NCBI GenBank assembly: GCA_021205455.1
Contig: JAJPXL010000019.1
Span: forward strand, 1-51,371
Direction of reading: 5' to 3'
Length of the DNA: 51,371 nucleotides
Source of the DNA: Clostridiales bacterium
GTDB taxonomy: Bacteria > Bacillota > Clostridia > Oscillospirales > Oscillospiraceae
In this document: positions 1 through 8,431 of the stretch, piece by piece
Layout: the number at the start of each line of letters is the position of its first letter
Position numbering within the stretch: the stretch's first letter is position 1
Notes under the pieces: generated by a model
What the model saw: the letters and a program-made list of their open reading frames with translations, nothing else
Databases searched by the model: none
Told to the model about the DNA's origin: nothing
Program-made: the position numbers and the translations under genes

Positions 1-153
1 CTCGCCGCAACGACTGATAATTTACCACAGGTTTTGCCGTTTGTCAACGGCTTTTGAGACTTTTTCCGGCGGTTTTCTCCACGCGGCCGTGGGTGTCAAA
101 AGGCCGCCTTGCCAGCTATTGCCCCCGCCTTCCCAAGGTCGCTCAACCGCTAA

Positions 154-195
154 GAGCCCTCCGAACCAACGCCTTCGCACTGATTCGGAGGGCTC
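154..195 (-). terminator. Hairpin after the aminotransferase gene
   Basis: A perfect 12-bp inverted repeat (GAGCCCTCCGAA at 154-165, TTCGGAGGGCTC at 184-195) lies just past the stop codon of the aminotransferase. On the minus strand it is followed by TTAGCGG, so the U-tract is poor; it may be an inefficient terminator or a 3' end-protecting hairpin. I see nothing recognisable between it and the left edge of the window. Confidence 0.5.
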
Positions 196-209
196 CGATG
201 CGTCAAACC

Positions 210-1397
210 TTACTTCTCATATAGCTCCGCCAGCTTGCGGAACACCGGCAGCGAACGGCGGATTTGCTCCGTCGGCACGCAATAGGCAACGCGGACAAAC
301 CCGGGGCAGCCGAAGCCGCTGCCCGGCACCACCAGCAGGTCCAGGCTCTTGGCCTTTTCCGCGAAGGCCACATCGTCCGGCTCCAGCGTCTTGGGGAAGG
401 CGTAGAAGGTGCCGCCGGGGGTCACGCAGTCGATGCCCATCTCCCGGAAGCCGCCCAGCAGCAGGCGGCGGTTCTCGGCGTAAACGGACAGATCGGAAGT
501 GTCCTCACAGCAGCGGGCCACCACCCGCTGAAGCAGGCTGGGGGCGCAGACATAGCCCAGCGCCCGGCCCGCGCCGGAAACTGCGGCAAAGACCAGTTCG
601 GCATCCGCGCATTCATCGGGCACCAGCACATAACCGATCCGCTCGCCGGGGAGGGACAGGCTCTTGGAATAGGAGTAGCACACCAGCGTATCATCATAAT
701 ACTTGGTCAGATAGGGGACAAACGCGCCGTCAAACACGATTTCCCGATACGGCTCATCGGAAATCAGATAGATGGGATGACCGTAGGCCCGCTCCTTGGC
801 CCGAAGCAGCTGAGCCAACGTTTGAATCGTCTCCTCAGAATAGACCACACCGCAGGGGTTGTTGGGGGAGTTGACAATGAGGCACTTGGTCTTTTCGCTG
901 ATGCGCTCCTCCAGCGCCGTAAAGTCGATTTGGAACGCCGTCGTGTCAGCGGGCACCAGCACCATTTTGGCGCCGGTGTGCTCAATGAACACCTGGTATT
1001 CCGGGAAAAAGGGCGCAATCACGATTGCCTCGTCCCCAGGAAGGCACAGGCCGTTCAGGGCGCAGGTCAGGGAAGCCGCAGCGCCGCAGGTCATGTACAG
1101 GTTCTTTCCGGAGAAGCTGGTTCCCTGGCGGCGGTTGATGGAAGCTGCAATGGTGTCCCGCACATCCTGCGCGCCCGGCGCACTGGTGTAGCCGTGGAGC
1201 AGGACAGGGTCGCTGCTCTGCACCAAATCCACGATAGTCTCATTGACGCTGGGCGGCGCGGGTACGCTGGGATTGCCCAGGGAAAAGTCAAACACATTTT
1301 CCCGTCCAACAATAGCGGCCCGCTGATTGCCGTATTCAAATAGTTCACGGATGATGGAGCGGGCGGTGCCCAGCTCTACCATTTTCTCATTTAACAT
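210..1397 (-). CDS. PLP-dependent aminotransferase, class I/II
   Basis: A 395-residue fold-type I aminotransferase. The NSPNNPCG motif (about residue 176) and the YSYSKSLSLPGERIGY segment, which holds the PLP-binding lysine, are both present, and the C-terminal substrate-binding arginine region (GFVRVAYC) is intact. The length fits the AspB/AspC-like family of cytosolic enzymes that move amino groups between amino acids and 2-oxo acids; the substrate cannot be read from the sequence. It appears monocistronic: a terminator-like hairpin of the upstream PAP2 gene and a TATAAT box lie ahead of it. The histidine operon 4 kb away lacks hisC, but this protein is longer than typical HisC and I would not assign it that role without a test. 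Confidence 0.9.
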   Translation of the reverse strand: MLNEKMVELGTARSIIRELFEYGNQRAAIVGRENVFDFSLGNPSVPAPPSVNETIVDLVQSSDPVLLHGYTSAPGAQDVRDTIAASINRRQGTSFSGKNLYMTCGAAASLTCALNGLCLPGDEAIVIAPFFPEYQVFIEHTGAKMVLVPADTTAFQIDFTALEERISEKTKCLIVNSPNNPCGVVYSEETIQTLAQLLRAKERAYGHPIYLISDEPYREIVFDGAFVPYLTKYYDDTLVCYSYSKSLSLPGERIGYVLVPDECADAELVFAAVSGAGRALGYVCAPSLLQRVVARCCEDTSDLSVYAENRRLLLGGFREMGIDCVTPGGTFYAFPKTLEPDDVAFAEKAKSLDLLVVPGSGFGCPGFVRVAYCVPTEQIRRSLPVFRKLAELYEK

Positions 1398-1461
1398 AGG
1401 GATTGCCTCCTAAATGAACCCTGCCCTCCCGGTGGAGCGCCGGTTTTATGATTCTGATGGC

Positions 1462-1490
1462 ATTATAACACTTTGTGTGCCAGAAAAAAA
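1462..1490 (-). promoter_or_regulatory. Candidate promoter of the aminotransferase gene
   Basis: On the minus strand an exact TATAAT (plus-strand ATTATA at 1462-1467) lies about 65 bp before the start codon. The -35 position at 17-bp spacing is only a T-run (TTTTTT), so the promoter rests mainly on the -10 box. Confidence 0.4.
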
Positions 1491-1535
1491 GCGCCCTACT
1501 CAATTTTTCCAAATTTTCTGCTATTCGGCACGGAC

Positions 1536-1604
1536 AAAAAGGAACCTCCCTCTCTGGGGCAGCTGCACAAAACGTGTGTCAAATGCCGCAGGGAGCGAGG
1601 TCCC
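1536..1604 (-). terminator. Rho-independent terminator of the PAP2 gene
   Basis: Read on the minus strand, GGGACCTCGCTCCCTGCGGC pairs imperfectly with GCCCCAGAGAGGGAGGTTCC and is followed at once by TTTTTG. It starts 15 bp past the PAP2 stop codon, which separates that gene from the downstream aminotransferase. Confidence 0.75.
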
Positions 1605-1618
1605 TTCCGCCGGAAAAT

Positions 1619-2323
1619 TCATTCCGCGCGGCGTACCGGTTTTCGGGGGCTTACATCGCGCAGGCTGCGCCGCTGAAGCCACAGCTCCATGACATTGCTC
1701 AGCACCATCGTCAGCGCAACGCCGCACACAACATCCACTACGGAATGCTGGTCCAGCAAAACCGTCGCCAGGCAGATGCTGACCCCCAACAGCCAAAGCC
1801 CACACCGCAGCCAGCGGCGGGGGCGAAGCCGCTCCGAACGCCCGGCCTCCGTCATCACCGCCACTGTGCTGGCCACATGGATGGACGGGCACACATTAGT
1901 GGGCGTATCCACCATCCGTATGAACAAAACAAGCTGATTGCAGAGGCCGTCCCCGCTGACCGGCTGACGCAGATAGATGCAGTTGGGAAAGACAAGATAG
2001 AACAGCAGGCTGACCGTCATGCCGCCGAACAGCAGCCAGCAAAGCTCATAGTAGCACCTCGGCTCCCGCTTCAAAAAGTAGAGCAGCATTCCCGGAATCA
2101 GCAGGAACCAGCTCACATAGGGCACTGCGAACGCAGCGCAATAGGGCAGCGCATCGTCCAGCGCGCAGTGAATGACGTGGTACTCCGTCACCGTCCGATG
2201 CTCCAGGTAAAAAAACATGGGGAAATAGAACATGGCGTACGCTACCGCGATGGAAAGGGGATGGCTAGACAGCCAGGCGGCAGCTTTCCGCGATTTTTGC
2301 CGAAAAGATTCACGAAATCTCAT
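1619..2323 (-). CDS. PAP2-family membrane phosphatase
   Basis: A 234-residue integral membrane protein with about five or six hydrophobic segments. The C-terminal half carries the PAP2 signature in degenerate form: CPSIHVASTVAV (the conserved Ser-x-His) and, after the next helix, LDQHSVVDVVCG, which holds the second catalytic His and the following Asp. The KxxxxxxRP motif is not clear, as in the inositol-phosphorylceramide-synthase-like branch. Such proteins dephosphorylate lipid phosphates or undecaprenyl pyrophosphate at the outer face of the membrane; the exact lipid is unknown. It is divergent from the MATE gene and has its own promoter and terminator. Confidence 0.8.
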   Translation of the reverse strand: MRFRESFRQKSRKAAAWLSSHPLSIAVAYAMFYFPMFFYLEHRTVTEYHVIHCALDDALPYCAAFAVPYVSWFLLIPGMLLYFLKREPRCYYELCWLLFGGMTVSLLFYLVFPNCIYLRQPVSGDGLCNQLVLFIRMVDTPTNVCPSIHVASTVAVMTEAGRSERLRPRRWLRCGLWLLGVSICLATVLLDQHSVVDVVCGVALTMVLSNVMELWLQRRSLRDVSPRKPVRRAE

Positions 2324-2378
2324 TTTATATCACCTTGATGCAATGATATTCGTTGTTTATCCTGAACGTGTGGCCACT

Positions 2379-2407
2379 ATTTTAGCAGTGATACTTTTAA
2401 GATTCAA
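2379..2407 (-). promoter_or_regulatory. Sigma-A-type promoter of the PAP2 gene
   Basis: On the minus strand TTGAAT (plus-strand ATTCAA, 2402-2407), a 17-bp spacer and TAAAAT (2379-2384) lie 56 bp before the start codon. Confidence 0.55.
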
Positions 2408-2508
2408 GGTGTATGATTCTTAAGAATTGCTTAAGTTTTCTGTTCCAGCCCCTCCTTCCGCAGCGGTTCCCTGCAACAAAAGTAACTCCCCAATTTGCCA
2501 CTCAACGC

Positions 2509-2537
2509 TTGATACTTTCTTTCATTCGATGTATAAT
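2509..2537 (+). promoter_or_regulatory. Sigma-A-type promoter of the MATE gene
   Basis: TTGATA (2509-2514), a 17-bp spacer and an exact TATAAT (2532-2537) lie 35 bp before the start codon, with an AAAGGAG ribosome binding site between. Confidence 0.75.
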
Positions 2538-2572
2538 GATGTAAAAAAATCGTAAAGGAGATTTCGACCAAC

Positions 2573-3970
2573 ATGGCAGCAATGACCGAGCAGCAGAAAC
2601 TGGAACTCTTTGAACGGACGCCAGTACCGAACGCCGTGGTAAAAATGGCCGTCCCCACGGTAGCCAGCTCCCTGGTGATGGTGCTCTACAGTCTGGCCGA
2701 CACCTACTTCGTGGGTATGCTCAACGACCCGGTGGCTACGGCGGCCGTTACCCTGGCCTCGCCGGTGCTGCTGGCCTTCAACGCACTGAACAACCTGTTC
2801 GGCGTGGGCAGCTCCAGCCTGATGAGCCGTTCCCTGGGCTGCAAAGACTACGATACCGTCCGCCGCACCTCTGCGCTGGGCTTTTACTGTGCGCTGTTTT
2901 GCAGCCTGCTGCTCTCCGTTGGCTGCACGGCGCTGAAAACTCCGCTGATGAGCCTCCTCGGTGCGGACGCCGACACCTGGACCGCAACGGCCAACTATAT
3001 GTTCTGGACTGTCACCTGCGGCGCGGCCCCCGCGATTCTCAACGTCGTCCTGGCGAACATGGTTCGTTCGGAAGGGGCGGCGATGAACGCCAGCATCGGC
3101 ACCATGAGCGGCTGCCTGCTGAATATCGTCCTGGACCCCATCTTTATCCTGCCATGGGGCCTCAATATGGGGGCGGCAGGGGCCGGACTGGCCACCTTCC
3201 TGTCCAACTGCGTAGCGTGCCTGTACTTCTTCGTCCTGCTGTTCGTCCGGCGGGGTAAAACCTTCGTCAGCGTCTCCCCCAAAGATTTGCAGTGGAACAG
3301 CCGCATCTTCCTGCAGATTTGCGGCGTCGGCATCCCGGCAGCCATCCAGAACCTGCTGAACGTCACCGGCATGACCGTCCTCAACAACTTCACCGCCGTT
3401 TATGGTGCGGACGCCGTCTCCGCCATGGGCATCGCCCACAAAATCGCCATGGTGCCCATGTATGTGGCGATGGGCGTCTCCCAGGGCATTATGCCCCTGG
3501 TCAGCTACAATTATGCCAGCAAGGGGTACCGCCGCATGAAGCAGGTCGTCCTCTTTGCAGGGGGCATCTCGCTGGCGATGATGGTAGTCGGCACAGCCAT
3601 CTGCCTCCTGGGCGGCGGCCCGCTGATCAGCCTGTTTATGGAGAACGAGTCCGTCGTCGCCTACGGCGAAGTGTTCCTGCGGGGGATGTCGCTGGCAATG
3701 CCCTTCCTGGGGCTGGACTTTTTGGCTGTGGGCGTGTTCCAGGCCTGCGGGATGGGGCGCAACGCGCTGGTGTTCGCCATTCTGCGCAAGGTGGTGCTGG
3801 AGATTCCCGCCCTGATCATCCTGAATCAGCTCTGGCCGCTGTACGGCCTAGCCTACGCCCAGCTGGTTGCTGAGTTCGTGCTGGCCATTGCCGCCGTGGT
3901 TATGCTGGGGCGCATCTTCCACTCCTTACAGGAATCAGGCGAAACAGCTAAGGAACCATCGGTGCAATAA
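2573..3970 (+). CDS. MATE family efflux transporter
   Basis: A 465-residue protein with twelve predicted membrane helices in two similar halves. The first half opens with the typical MATE sequence LVMVLYSLADTYFVGML and contains the GxGSSSLMSRSLG segment; the second half carries the matching QNLLNVTGMTVLNNF and VSQGIMPLVSYNYASKGYRRM segments. MATE proteins export cationic drugs or metabolites in exchange for Na+ or H+. The ATG at 2573 is preceded by AAAGGAG at 12-bp spacing. It is a single-gene unit, and substrate specificity cannot be predicted. Confidence 0.93.
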   Translation: MAAMTEQQKLELFERTPVPNAVVKMAVPTVASSLVMVLYSLADTYFVGMLNDPVATAAVTLASPVLLAFNALNNLFGVGSSSLMSRSLGCKDYDTVRRTSALGFYCALFCSLLLSVGCTALKTPLMSLLGADADTWTATANYMFWTVTCGAAPAILNVVLANMVRSEGAAMNASIGTMSGCLLNIVLDPIFILPWGLNMGAAGAGLATFLSNCVACLYFFVLLFVRRGKTFVSVSPKDLQWNSRIFLQICGVGIPAAIQNLLNVTGMTVLNNFTAVYGADAVSAMGIAHKIAMVPMYVAMGVSQGIMPLVSYNYASKGYRRMKQVVLFAGGISLAMMVVGTAICLLGGGPLISLFMENESVVAYGEVFLRGMSLAMPFLGLDFLAVGVFQACGMGRNALVFAILRKVVLEIPALIILNQLWPLYGLAYAQLVAEFVLAIAAVVMLGRIFHSLQESGETAKEPSVQ

Positions 3971-4310
3971 TTGGGCGTCCTGCTCTCCGAAAAAGGTGGG
4001 AAACCGTGCAGCTATTCCGCTGTTTGAGCGGTTTTCCCGCACAAAACGGTCCATTTTATCAGCAGCACACCCCGTCTGCCCGCCGGCGCTTTACGCGCCA
4101 TATGCGGGGCAGGATTGCGAGGTATGGAGGAAAAGTGAAAAAATACGGCAAAATCGGGCTGTTATGCGCACTAATTTCGGCTTATGGAAATTTTTTAGAA
4201 AAATTTTGCAATTTCGCCCATTTTCTCCTTGACTTCTTTCAAAAAGCTGGTATACTTATTGCTATGGAAATATCTGCAAACAAACTGTTTCGCCGCATGG
4301 GAGCGTGATC
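3971..4310 (+). other. Intergenic region between MATE and sigma-factor genes
   Basis: No gene seen. It holds a gapped inverted repeat just after the MATE stop (GTGGGAAACCG near 3996, CGGTTTTCCCGC near 4030) without a U-tract, then AT-rich DNA, the promoter at 4229-4256 and a leader of about 50 nt. Confidence 0.6.
4229..4256 (+). promoter_or_regulatory. Sigma-A-type promoter of the sigma/zinc-ribbon gene
   Basis: TTGACT (4229-4234), a 16-bp spacer and TATACT (4251-4256). Confidence 0.6.
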
Positions 4311-5258
4311 ATGGCTTTTGATTATTCCGGGCTTCCTGATGAAGCGCTTTGTGCGTCGGCACAGGATGGCGATCGCGCCGCAGAGGAGGCCCTGGTGCTT
4401 CGCTATGAGCGGCTGGTCACCCGTCTTTCCCGCCCGCTGTTCCTGATGGGCGGGGACACGGAGGACCTGATCCAGGAAGGTATGCTGGGCCTCATCTACG
4501 CTGTGCGGGATTATGACGCCTCCCGTGGCGCTCCGTTCCAGAGCTTTGCAGAAATTTGCATTAGAAACCGCTTGTTTTCCGCTGTGCGCAGCGCGGCTGG
4601 GAAACAGCACACCCCACTCAACGATTCCGTTCCCATCGAAACCCCTCTTTTAGACGCGCAGATTCAGCTTTCCACTATGCAGGTGGTTGATCCGGAAGAT
4701 CAACTGATTTCCCGTGAGACGCTGGAAGAAAAGATAACCTCCCTCTACGGCAGGCTATCCGGTTTCGAAGCAAAGGTGCTTGACCTCTATCTTAGTGGCC
4801 TTTCCTATTCGGAAATCGCAAGTCAGGTTGGACGCTCTCAAAAATCTGTGGACAACGCCATCCAGCGTGTACGCAGGAAGTGTTCCCTGATGAGTTCTCC
4901 CCAGGCGTTCTCAGCGAAAGCTGACCGCATAAATTCTGTCCAGAAGGACGCAAAATGTCAGAAAAGAGAGGGTATCAGTATGTTCGAAGATAAGACCTTA
5001 GTCTGCAAGGAATGTGGCAATGAGTTCGTGTTCACCGCCGGTGAGCAGGAGTTCTATGCGGAGCACGGCTTCCAGAACGAGCCCCAGCGCTGCAAGGCCT
5101 GCCGCGATGCACGGAAGAATTCCGCCCGTGCGCCCCGTCAGTTCTTCACCGCTGTCTGCGCCAAGTGCGGCGGCGAAGCCCGCGTGCCGTTTGAGCCGAA
5201 GAGCGACCGCCCCGTTTATTGCAGCAACTGCTTCGCGCAGATGCGGGAAGGGCGCTGA
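4311..5258 (+). CDS. SigH-like sigma factor fused in frame to a zinc-ribbon protein
   Basis: A 315-residue open frame. Residues about 1-205 are a sigma-70 family factor resembling SigH: region 2 (RLVTRLSRPLF, EDLIQEGMLGLIYAVRDYD, SFAEICIRNRLFSAVRS) and region 4 (SGLSYSEIASQVGRSQKSVDNAIQRVRRK). After a linker of about 25 residues, the last 92 residues are a two-part zinc-ribbon of the zf-trcl / CxxC-x17-CxxC type, with CKEC, CKAC, CAKC and CSNC pairs. No stop separates the halves. An internal ATG at 4981 is preceded by GAGAGGG, so the zinc-ribbon could also be made alone. The upstream start was set at ATG 4311 because GGGAG lies 7 bp before it. The gene is monocistronic and ends at a strong bidirectional terminator. 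Confidence 0.75.
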   Translation: MAFDYSGLPDEALCASAQDGDRAAEEALVLRYERLVTRLSRPLFLMGGDTEDLIQEGMLGLIYAVRDYDASRGAPFQSFAEICIRNRLFSAVRSAAGKQHTPLNDSVPIETPLLDAQIQLSTMQVVDPEDQLISRETLEEKITSLYGRLSGFEAKVLDLYLSGLSYSEIASQVGRSQKSVDNAIQRVRRKCSLMSSPQAFSAKADRINSVQKDAKCQKREGISMFEDKTLVCKECGNEFVFTAGEQEFYAEHGFQNEPQRCKACRDARKNSARAPRQFFTAVCAKCGGEARVPFEPKSDRPVYCSNCFAQMREGR

Positions 5259-5272
5259 ACCTGGTTTCATCA

Positions 5273-5328
5273 AAAACAGAAAGAGGGCAGGAACCCCGAT
5301 CAAGGTTCCTGTCCTCTTTTTCTGTTTT
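5273..5328. terminator. Bidirectional terminator between sigma/zinc-ribbon gene and his operon
   Basis: A long interrupted stem: an A-rich left flank, GCAGGAACC, a short loop and GGTTCCTG, then CCTC with a long T-run (CTTTTTCTGTTTTG). The mirrored A-run gives a U-tract on the minus strand too, so it can end both convergent units. Confidence 0.85.
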
Positions 5329-5348
5329 GATGCTCCGCAAGCGGCGGC

Positions 5349-5966
5349 TCAGGTGTTCAAATTCGTCTGCCGGAACTGTTTTAAATTCCCGGTCGTTTCG
5401 CTGCGGCGCTCCAGTTCGTCCGCCAGGGCGTCCATGGAAATACCCTTGCAGAGCATCATCGCCAGCAGATGATAGAGCAAATCTGCCGCCTCGTAGGCGA
5501 CGCCCTCCGCATCTCCGTTTTTGGCCGCAATCAGCAGCAGGCTGCACGCTTCGCCCACTTTTTTCAGGATTTTATCCAGCCCCTCGTGGAACAGGTACGC
5601 CGTGTAGGAATCCCCTTCCTTCTGGACGCTGCGCGCCAGAATCACCTGGGACAGCTCATCCAGCGTCTTGCCCTCCGAGGCGCAGCGGATGTTCAGCTGC
5701 TCCATCACATCGTCCAGCGGAACGTCCATGGCGCAGAGCAGCACCGTCAGGTGGTACAGCACGTCGTTCAGCTCGCCCACGGTGTCCCCTTCGTCGTCGC
5801 CCTTGGCCGCGATGACTGCTTCAAAGGTCTCCTCGCCGCACTTTTTCAAAATCTTGTCCAGGCCCTGCCGGTACAGGTAACAGGTGTAGGATTTCGGGTC
5901 TCCCCCGCCCTTCCGGGCCAATGCCACCTGATACTGGCTGTTTACGGCCTCCTGTACGCGCATCAT
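5349..5966 (-). CDS. hisE: Tandem phosphoribosyl-ATP pyrophosphohydrolase (HisE-HisE)
   Basis: 205 residues, about twice a normal HisE. HisE hydrolyses phosphoribosyl-ATP to phosphoribosyl-AMP and pyrophosphate in step 2 of histidine synthesis. Two similar domains are visible. Domain 1 (about 5-95) has DPKSYTCYL, KILKKCGEETFEAVIAAK and GELNDVLYHL. Domain 2 (about 110-195) has GDSYTAYL, KILKKVGEACSLLLIAAK and YEAADLLYHL. The metal-binding EExxE is intact in domain 1 but becomes EAxxL in domain 2; ExxD is kept in both. The start is the ATG at 5966, 7 bp after GGAGG; it overlaps the hisI stop (ATGA), so translation is probably coupled. It is the last gene of the operon. Confidence 0.9.
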   Translation of the reverse strand: MMRVQEAVNSQYQVALARKGGGDPKSYTCYLYRQGLDKILKKCGEETFEAVIAAKGDDEGDTVGELNDVLYHLTVLLCAMDVPLDDVMEQLNIRCASEGKTLDELSQVILARSVQKEGDSYTAYLFHEGLDKILKKVGEACSLLLIAAKNGDAEGVAYEAADLLYHLLAMMLCKGISMDALADELERRSETTGNLKQFRQTNLNT

Positions 5967-6292
5967 TCTGTATCCTCCCAAATGTCGTTAAAGAAGCAGC
6001 TCCTGGCTCCGGTGTGGCAGGTGGGCCCCACCGGGTCGCAGAGGTAGAGCAGGGTGTCCGTGTCGCAGTCGGTCACCATCTTCTTCACATAGAGGTAGTG
6101 GCCGCTGCTCTCCCCCTTGTTCCACAGGGTTTGGCGGCTGCGGCTCCAGAACCAGGCGGTGTGGGTTTTCAGCGTCAACTCATAGGCCTCCGCGTTGGTG
6201 AAGCCCAACATCAGGATGTCCTTCGTTTTTCTGTCCTGAATGATGACCGGAATCAGCTCGGATTTCTGAAAGAGGTCTTTCGTCTCAATCAT
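5963..6292 (-). CDS. hisI: Phosphoribosyl-AMP cyclohydrolase
   Basis: 109 residues, a stand-alone HisI. It opens the adenine ring of phosphoribosyl-AMP in step 3 of histidine synthesis. The Mg-binding DCDTD triad (about residues 76-80) and the three zinc cysteines ([13 protein letters not shown] and SCFF) are present, as is [17 protein letters not shown]. Start and stop both overlap neighbours by four bases (ATGA with hisF and with hisE). In many bacteria HisI and HisE are fused; here they are separate and HisE is itself doubled. Confidence 0.96.
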   Translation of the reverse strand: MIETKDLFQKSELIPVIIQDRKTKDILMLGFTNAEAYELTLKTHTAWFWSRSRQTLWNKGESSGHYLYVKKMVTDCDTDTLLYLCDPVGPTCHTGARSCFFNDIWEDTE

Positions 6293-7062
6293 ATGCTCCC
6301 CTCCCCTGTTCGCACAGGAATGCCCTCCTGCCGGAGATAGGCTTTTACCTGGGGTACCGTCAACTCGCCGTAGTGGAACAGCGAGGCCGCCAGGGCCGCG
6401 TCCGCATCCGCTTCCCGGAACACCTCCGCAAAATGCGCCAGCGAGCCGCAGCCGCCGGAGGCGATTACGGGGATGCTGACCGCATCGGTGATGGCCTTCG
6501 TCATCTCCAGGTCAAAGCCCTGCTTCGTGCCGTCCGCGTCCATGCTGGTCAGGAGAATCTCCCCCGCGCCCAGGGCTTCGCCCTGCTTTGCCCAGGCCAC
6601 GGCGTCCAGCCCCGTGGGTGTACGCCCACCGGCCACCACCACCTCATAGCCGCCCTCCGGGCGGTGGCGGGCGTCAATGGCCAACACCACGCACTGGCTG
6701 CCAAAGCGCTCCGCTGCCCTGGAAATCAGGGTGGGGTCCTTCACCGCGGCGGAATTGACGCTGATTTTGTCCGCCCCGGCCCGGAGCAGCTCCTGGAAGT
6801 CCTCCAGCGTGCGGATGCCGCCCCCCACCGTCACCGGCACAAACACCCTCTGCACCGTCCGGCGCACCACATCCGCCACGGTTTTTCTGGCCTCATAGGT
6901 GGCCGTAATGTCCAGAAAGACGATTTCATCTGCCCCCTGGTCGGAGTAATAGGTGGCGAGCTCCACCGGGTCCCCGGCGTCCCGAATGTTGACAAAGTTG
7001 ACGCCCTTGACCACCCGTCCGTCCCGCACGTCCAGGCAGGGAATAATTCGTTTCGCTAACAT
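6289..7062 (-). CDS. hisF: Imidazole glycerol phosphate synthase, cyclase subunit
   Basis: 257 residues, a TIM barrel of the usual HisF length. With HisH it converts PRFAR plus glutamine-derived ammonia into imidazole glycerol phosphate and AICAR. The catalytic aspartates are visible in [15 protein letters not shown] (Asp11 equivalent) and VLAIDARH (Asp130 equivalent), and the phosphate-binding loops VGGGIRT and ASGGCGS are intact. It lies 12 bp after hisA. Confidence 0.97.
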   Translation of the reverse strand: MLAKRIIPCLDVRDGRVVKGVNFVNIRDAGDPVELATYYSDQGADEIVFLDITATYEARKTVADVVRRTVQRVFVPVTVGGGIRTLEDFQELLRAGADKISVNSAAVKDPTLISRAAERFGSQCVVLAIDARHRPEGGYEVVVAGGRTPTGLDAVAWAKQGEALGAGEILLTSMDADGTKQGFDLEMTKAITDAVSIPVIASGGCGSLAHFAEVFREADADAALAASLFHYGELTVPQVKAYLRQEGIPVRTGEGSI

Positions 7063-7074
7063 AGCATCCTCCCG

Positions 7075-7803
7075 TCAGGGCCGGGCCTGGCTGCCGCCGT
7101 CCGCGACGGCCTCCGCCAGGTCGATGGTGCCCACATAGTAGGCCTTGCCGATGATGGCCCCGTACAGCCCCATGGCGGCCAGCGCCCGAATATCCTCGTT
7201 GTTATGGACGCCGCCGGAGGCTACAATCTGACAAGTAGTAGCCCTTTGCAGCTCCTCCAGCGCCTGGAAAGAGGGGCCGGACAGCATTCCATCGGTGTCA
7301 ATGTCCGTAAAAATCAGGGTTTGCACCCCAATGGCCTCCATCTGCCGGGCAAAGGTCAGGTAGTGCAGGCCGCTGCCCACCTCCCAACCGGCGGTTTTCA
7401 CCTCGCCGTTTTTGGCGTCCACCCCCACCGCGATGCGGGGGCCGTAGGCGTTCACCGCCTCCGCCACAAATTCCGGGTGGGACACCGCCGCCGAGCCGAT
7501 GACGAAGCGCCACACGCCCAGCGCGTCCAGCTCCTGCAAATCCGCCATGCTGCGGATGCCGCCCCCCAGCTCCACCAGCAGGCCGGTCTTCTGAATGACC
7601 CGCCGGACGATTGCGCTGTTGACCCGCTGACCGCTGCGGGCGCCGTCCAGGTCTACCATGTGGATCACCCTGGCGCCTGCGGCGGCGTATTCCTGCGCCA
7701 CCGCCACCGGGTCCTCCGCCACCTGATGAACGGTGGCAAAGTCCCCCCTGTGGAGGCGGACGACCTTCTGCTCCTTTAAGTCAATGGCAGGTTCAATGAT
7801 CAT
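7075..7803 (-). CDS. hisA: ProFAR isomerase
   Basis: 242 residues, the sister TIM barrel of HisF. It isomerises ProFAR to PRFAR. The N-terminal PAIDL aspartate, the ELGGGIRS phosphate loop, VGVDAKNG and TDIDTDGM are all present. The start overlaps the hisH stop by four bases. Confidence 0.97.
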   Translation of the reverse strand: MIIEPAIDLKEQKVVRLHRGDFATVHQVAEDPVAVAQEYAAAGARVIHMVDLDGARSGQRVNSAIVRRVIQKTGLLVELGGGIRSMADLQELDALGVWRFVIGSAAVSHPEFVAEAVNAYGPRIAVGVDAKNGEVKTAGWEVGSGLHYLTFARQMEAIGVQTLIFTDIDTDGMLSGPSFQALEELQRATTCQIVASGGVHNNEDIRALAAMGLYGAIIGKAYYVGTIDLAEAVADGGSQARP

Positions 7804-8408
7804 TTCGTCAGCCCTCCAAAGTTCTTCAGCATGGCAAGGCCAATATCGCCGGACTTCTCCGGGTGGAACTGGGTGCCGAACACCAGGCCGTTCTGCACCG
7901 CCGCCGTCACCGTGGTACCGTAGTCCGTTGTGGCGATGACGGTTTTGGGGTCAGCCGCCTTCCCCCAGAAGGAGTGGACGAAGTAAACGTAAATCTCCTC
8001 CGGCAGCCCGTCAAACAGCGGGGAGGGGTTGGGATAGCGGAGGCTGTTCCAGCCGATGTGGGGCAGCTTGTACGCCGTCTCTATCCGCTCCACGCTGCCG
8101 GGCACCAGGCCCAGCCCCTCACAGGGCCGCACCTCGGTCCCCCGCTCGAACAGCAGCTGCATCCCCAGGCAGATCCCCAGGATGGGCTTCCGTTTGCTCT
8201 CCTGACGGAGCGCGTCCATCAGCCCCGTCTGCCGGAGCTGCTCTGCTGCGTCCGGGAAGGCTCCGACGCCGGGGAGGATAATGCCGTCCGCCAGCTCCAG
8301 CTCCCGCCTGTCCGCCGTCACCCTGGTGGCAAAGCCCAGGTACTGCATGGCGTTGTTCACGCTCATTAAGTTTCCAACGTTGTAGTCAACCACAGCGATA
8401 TAGCCCAT
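7800..8408 (-). CDS. hisH: Imidazole glycerol phosphate synthase, glutaminase subunit
   Basis: 202 residues, a class I glutamine amidotransferase that feeds ammonia to HisF. The nucleophile is in GICLGMQLLFE; the His-Glu pair is in GTQFHPEKSG. The N terminus IAVVDYNVGNLMSV is typical. It lies 23 bp after hisD. Confidence 0.97.
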   Translation of the reverse strand: MGYIAVVDYNVGNLMSVNNAMQYLGFATRVTADRRELELADGIILPGVGAFPDAAEQLRQTGLMDALRQESKRKPILGICLGMQLLFERGTEVRPCEGLGLVPGSVERIETAYKLPHIGWNSLRYPNPSPLFDGLPEEIYVYFVHSFWGKAADPKTVIATTDYGTTVTAAVQNGLVFGTQFHPEKSGDIGLAMLKNFGGLTK

Positions 8409-8431
8409 GGTCAGCCCCTCCTTTCAGCCGG

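Noticed and set aside
210..1397. Aminotransferase as the missing HisC
   Set aside because: It is longer than HisC, is 4 kb outside the his operon, and its motifs fit the broad class I/II family; nothing specific supports histidinol-phosphate as substrate.
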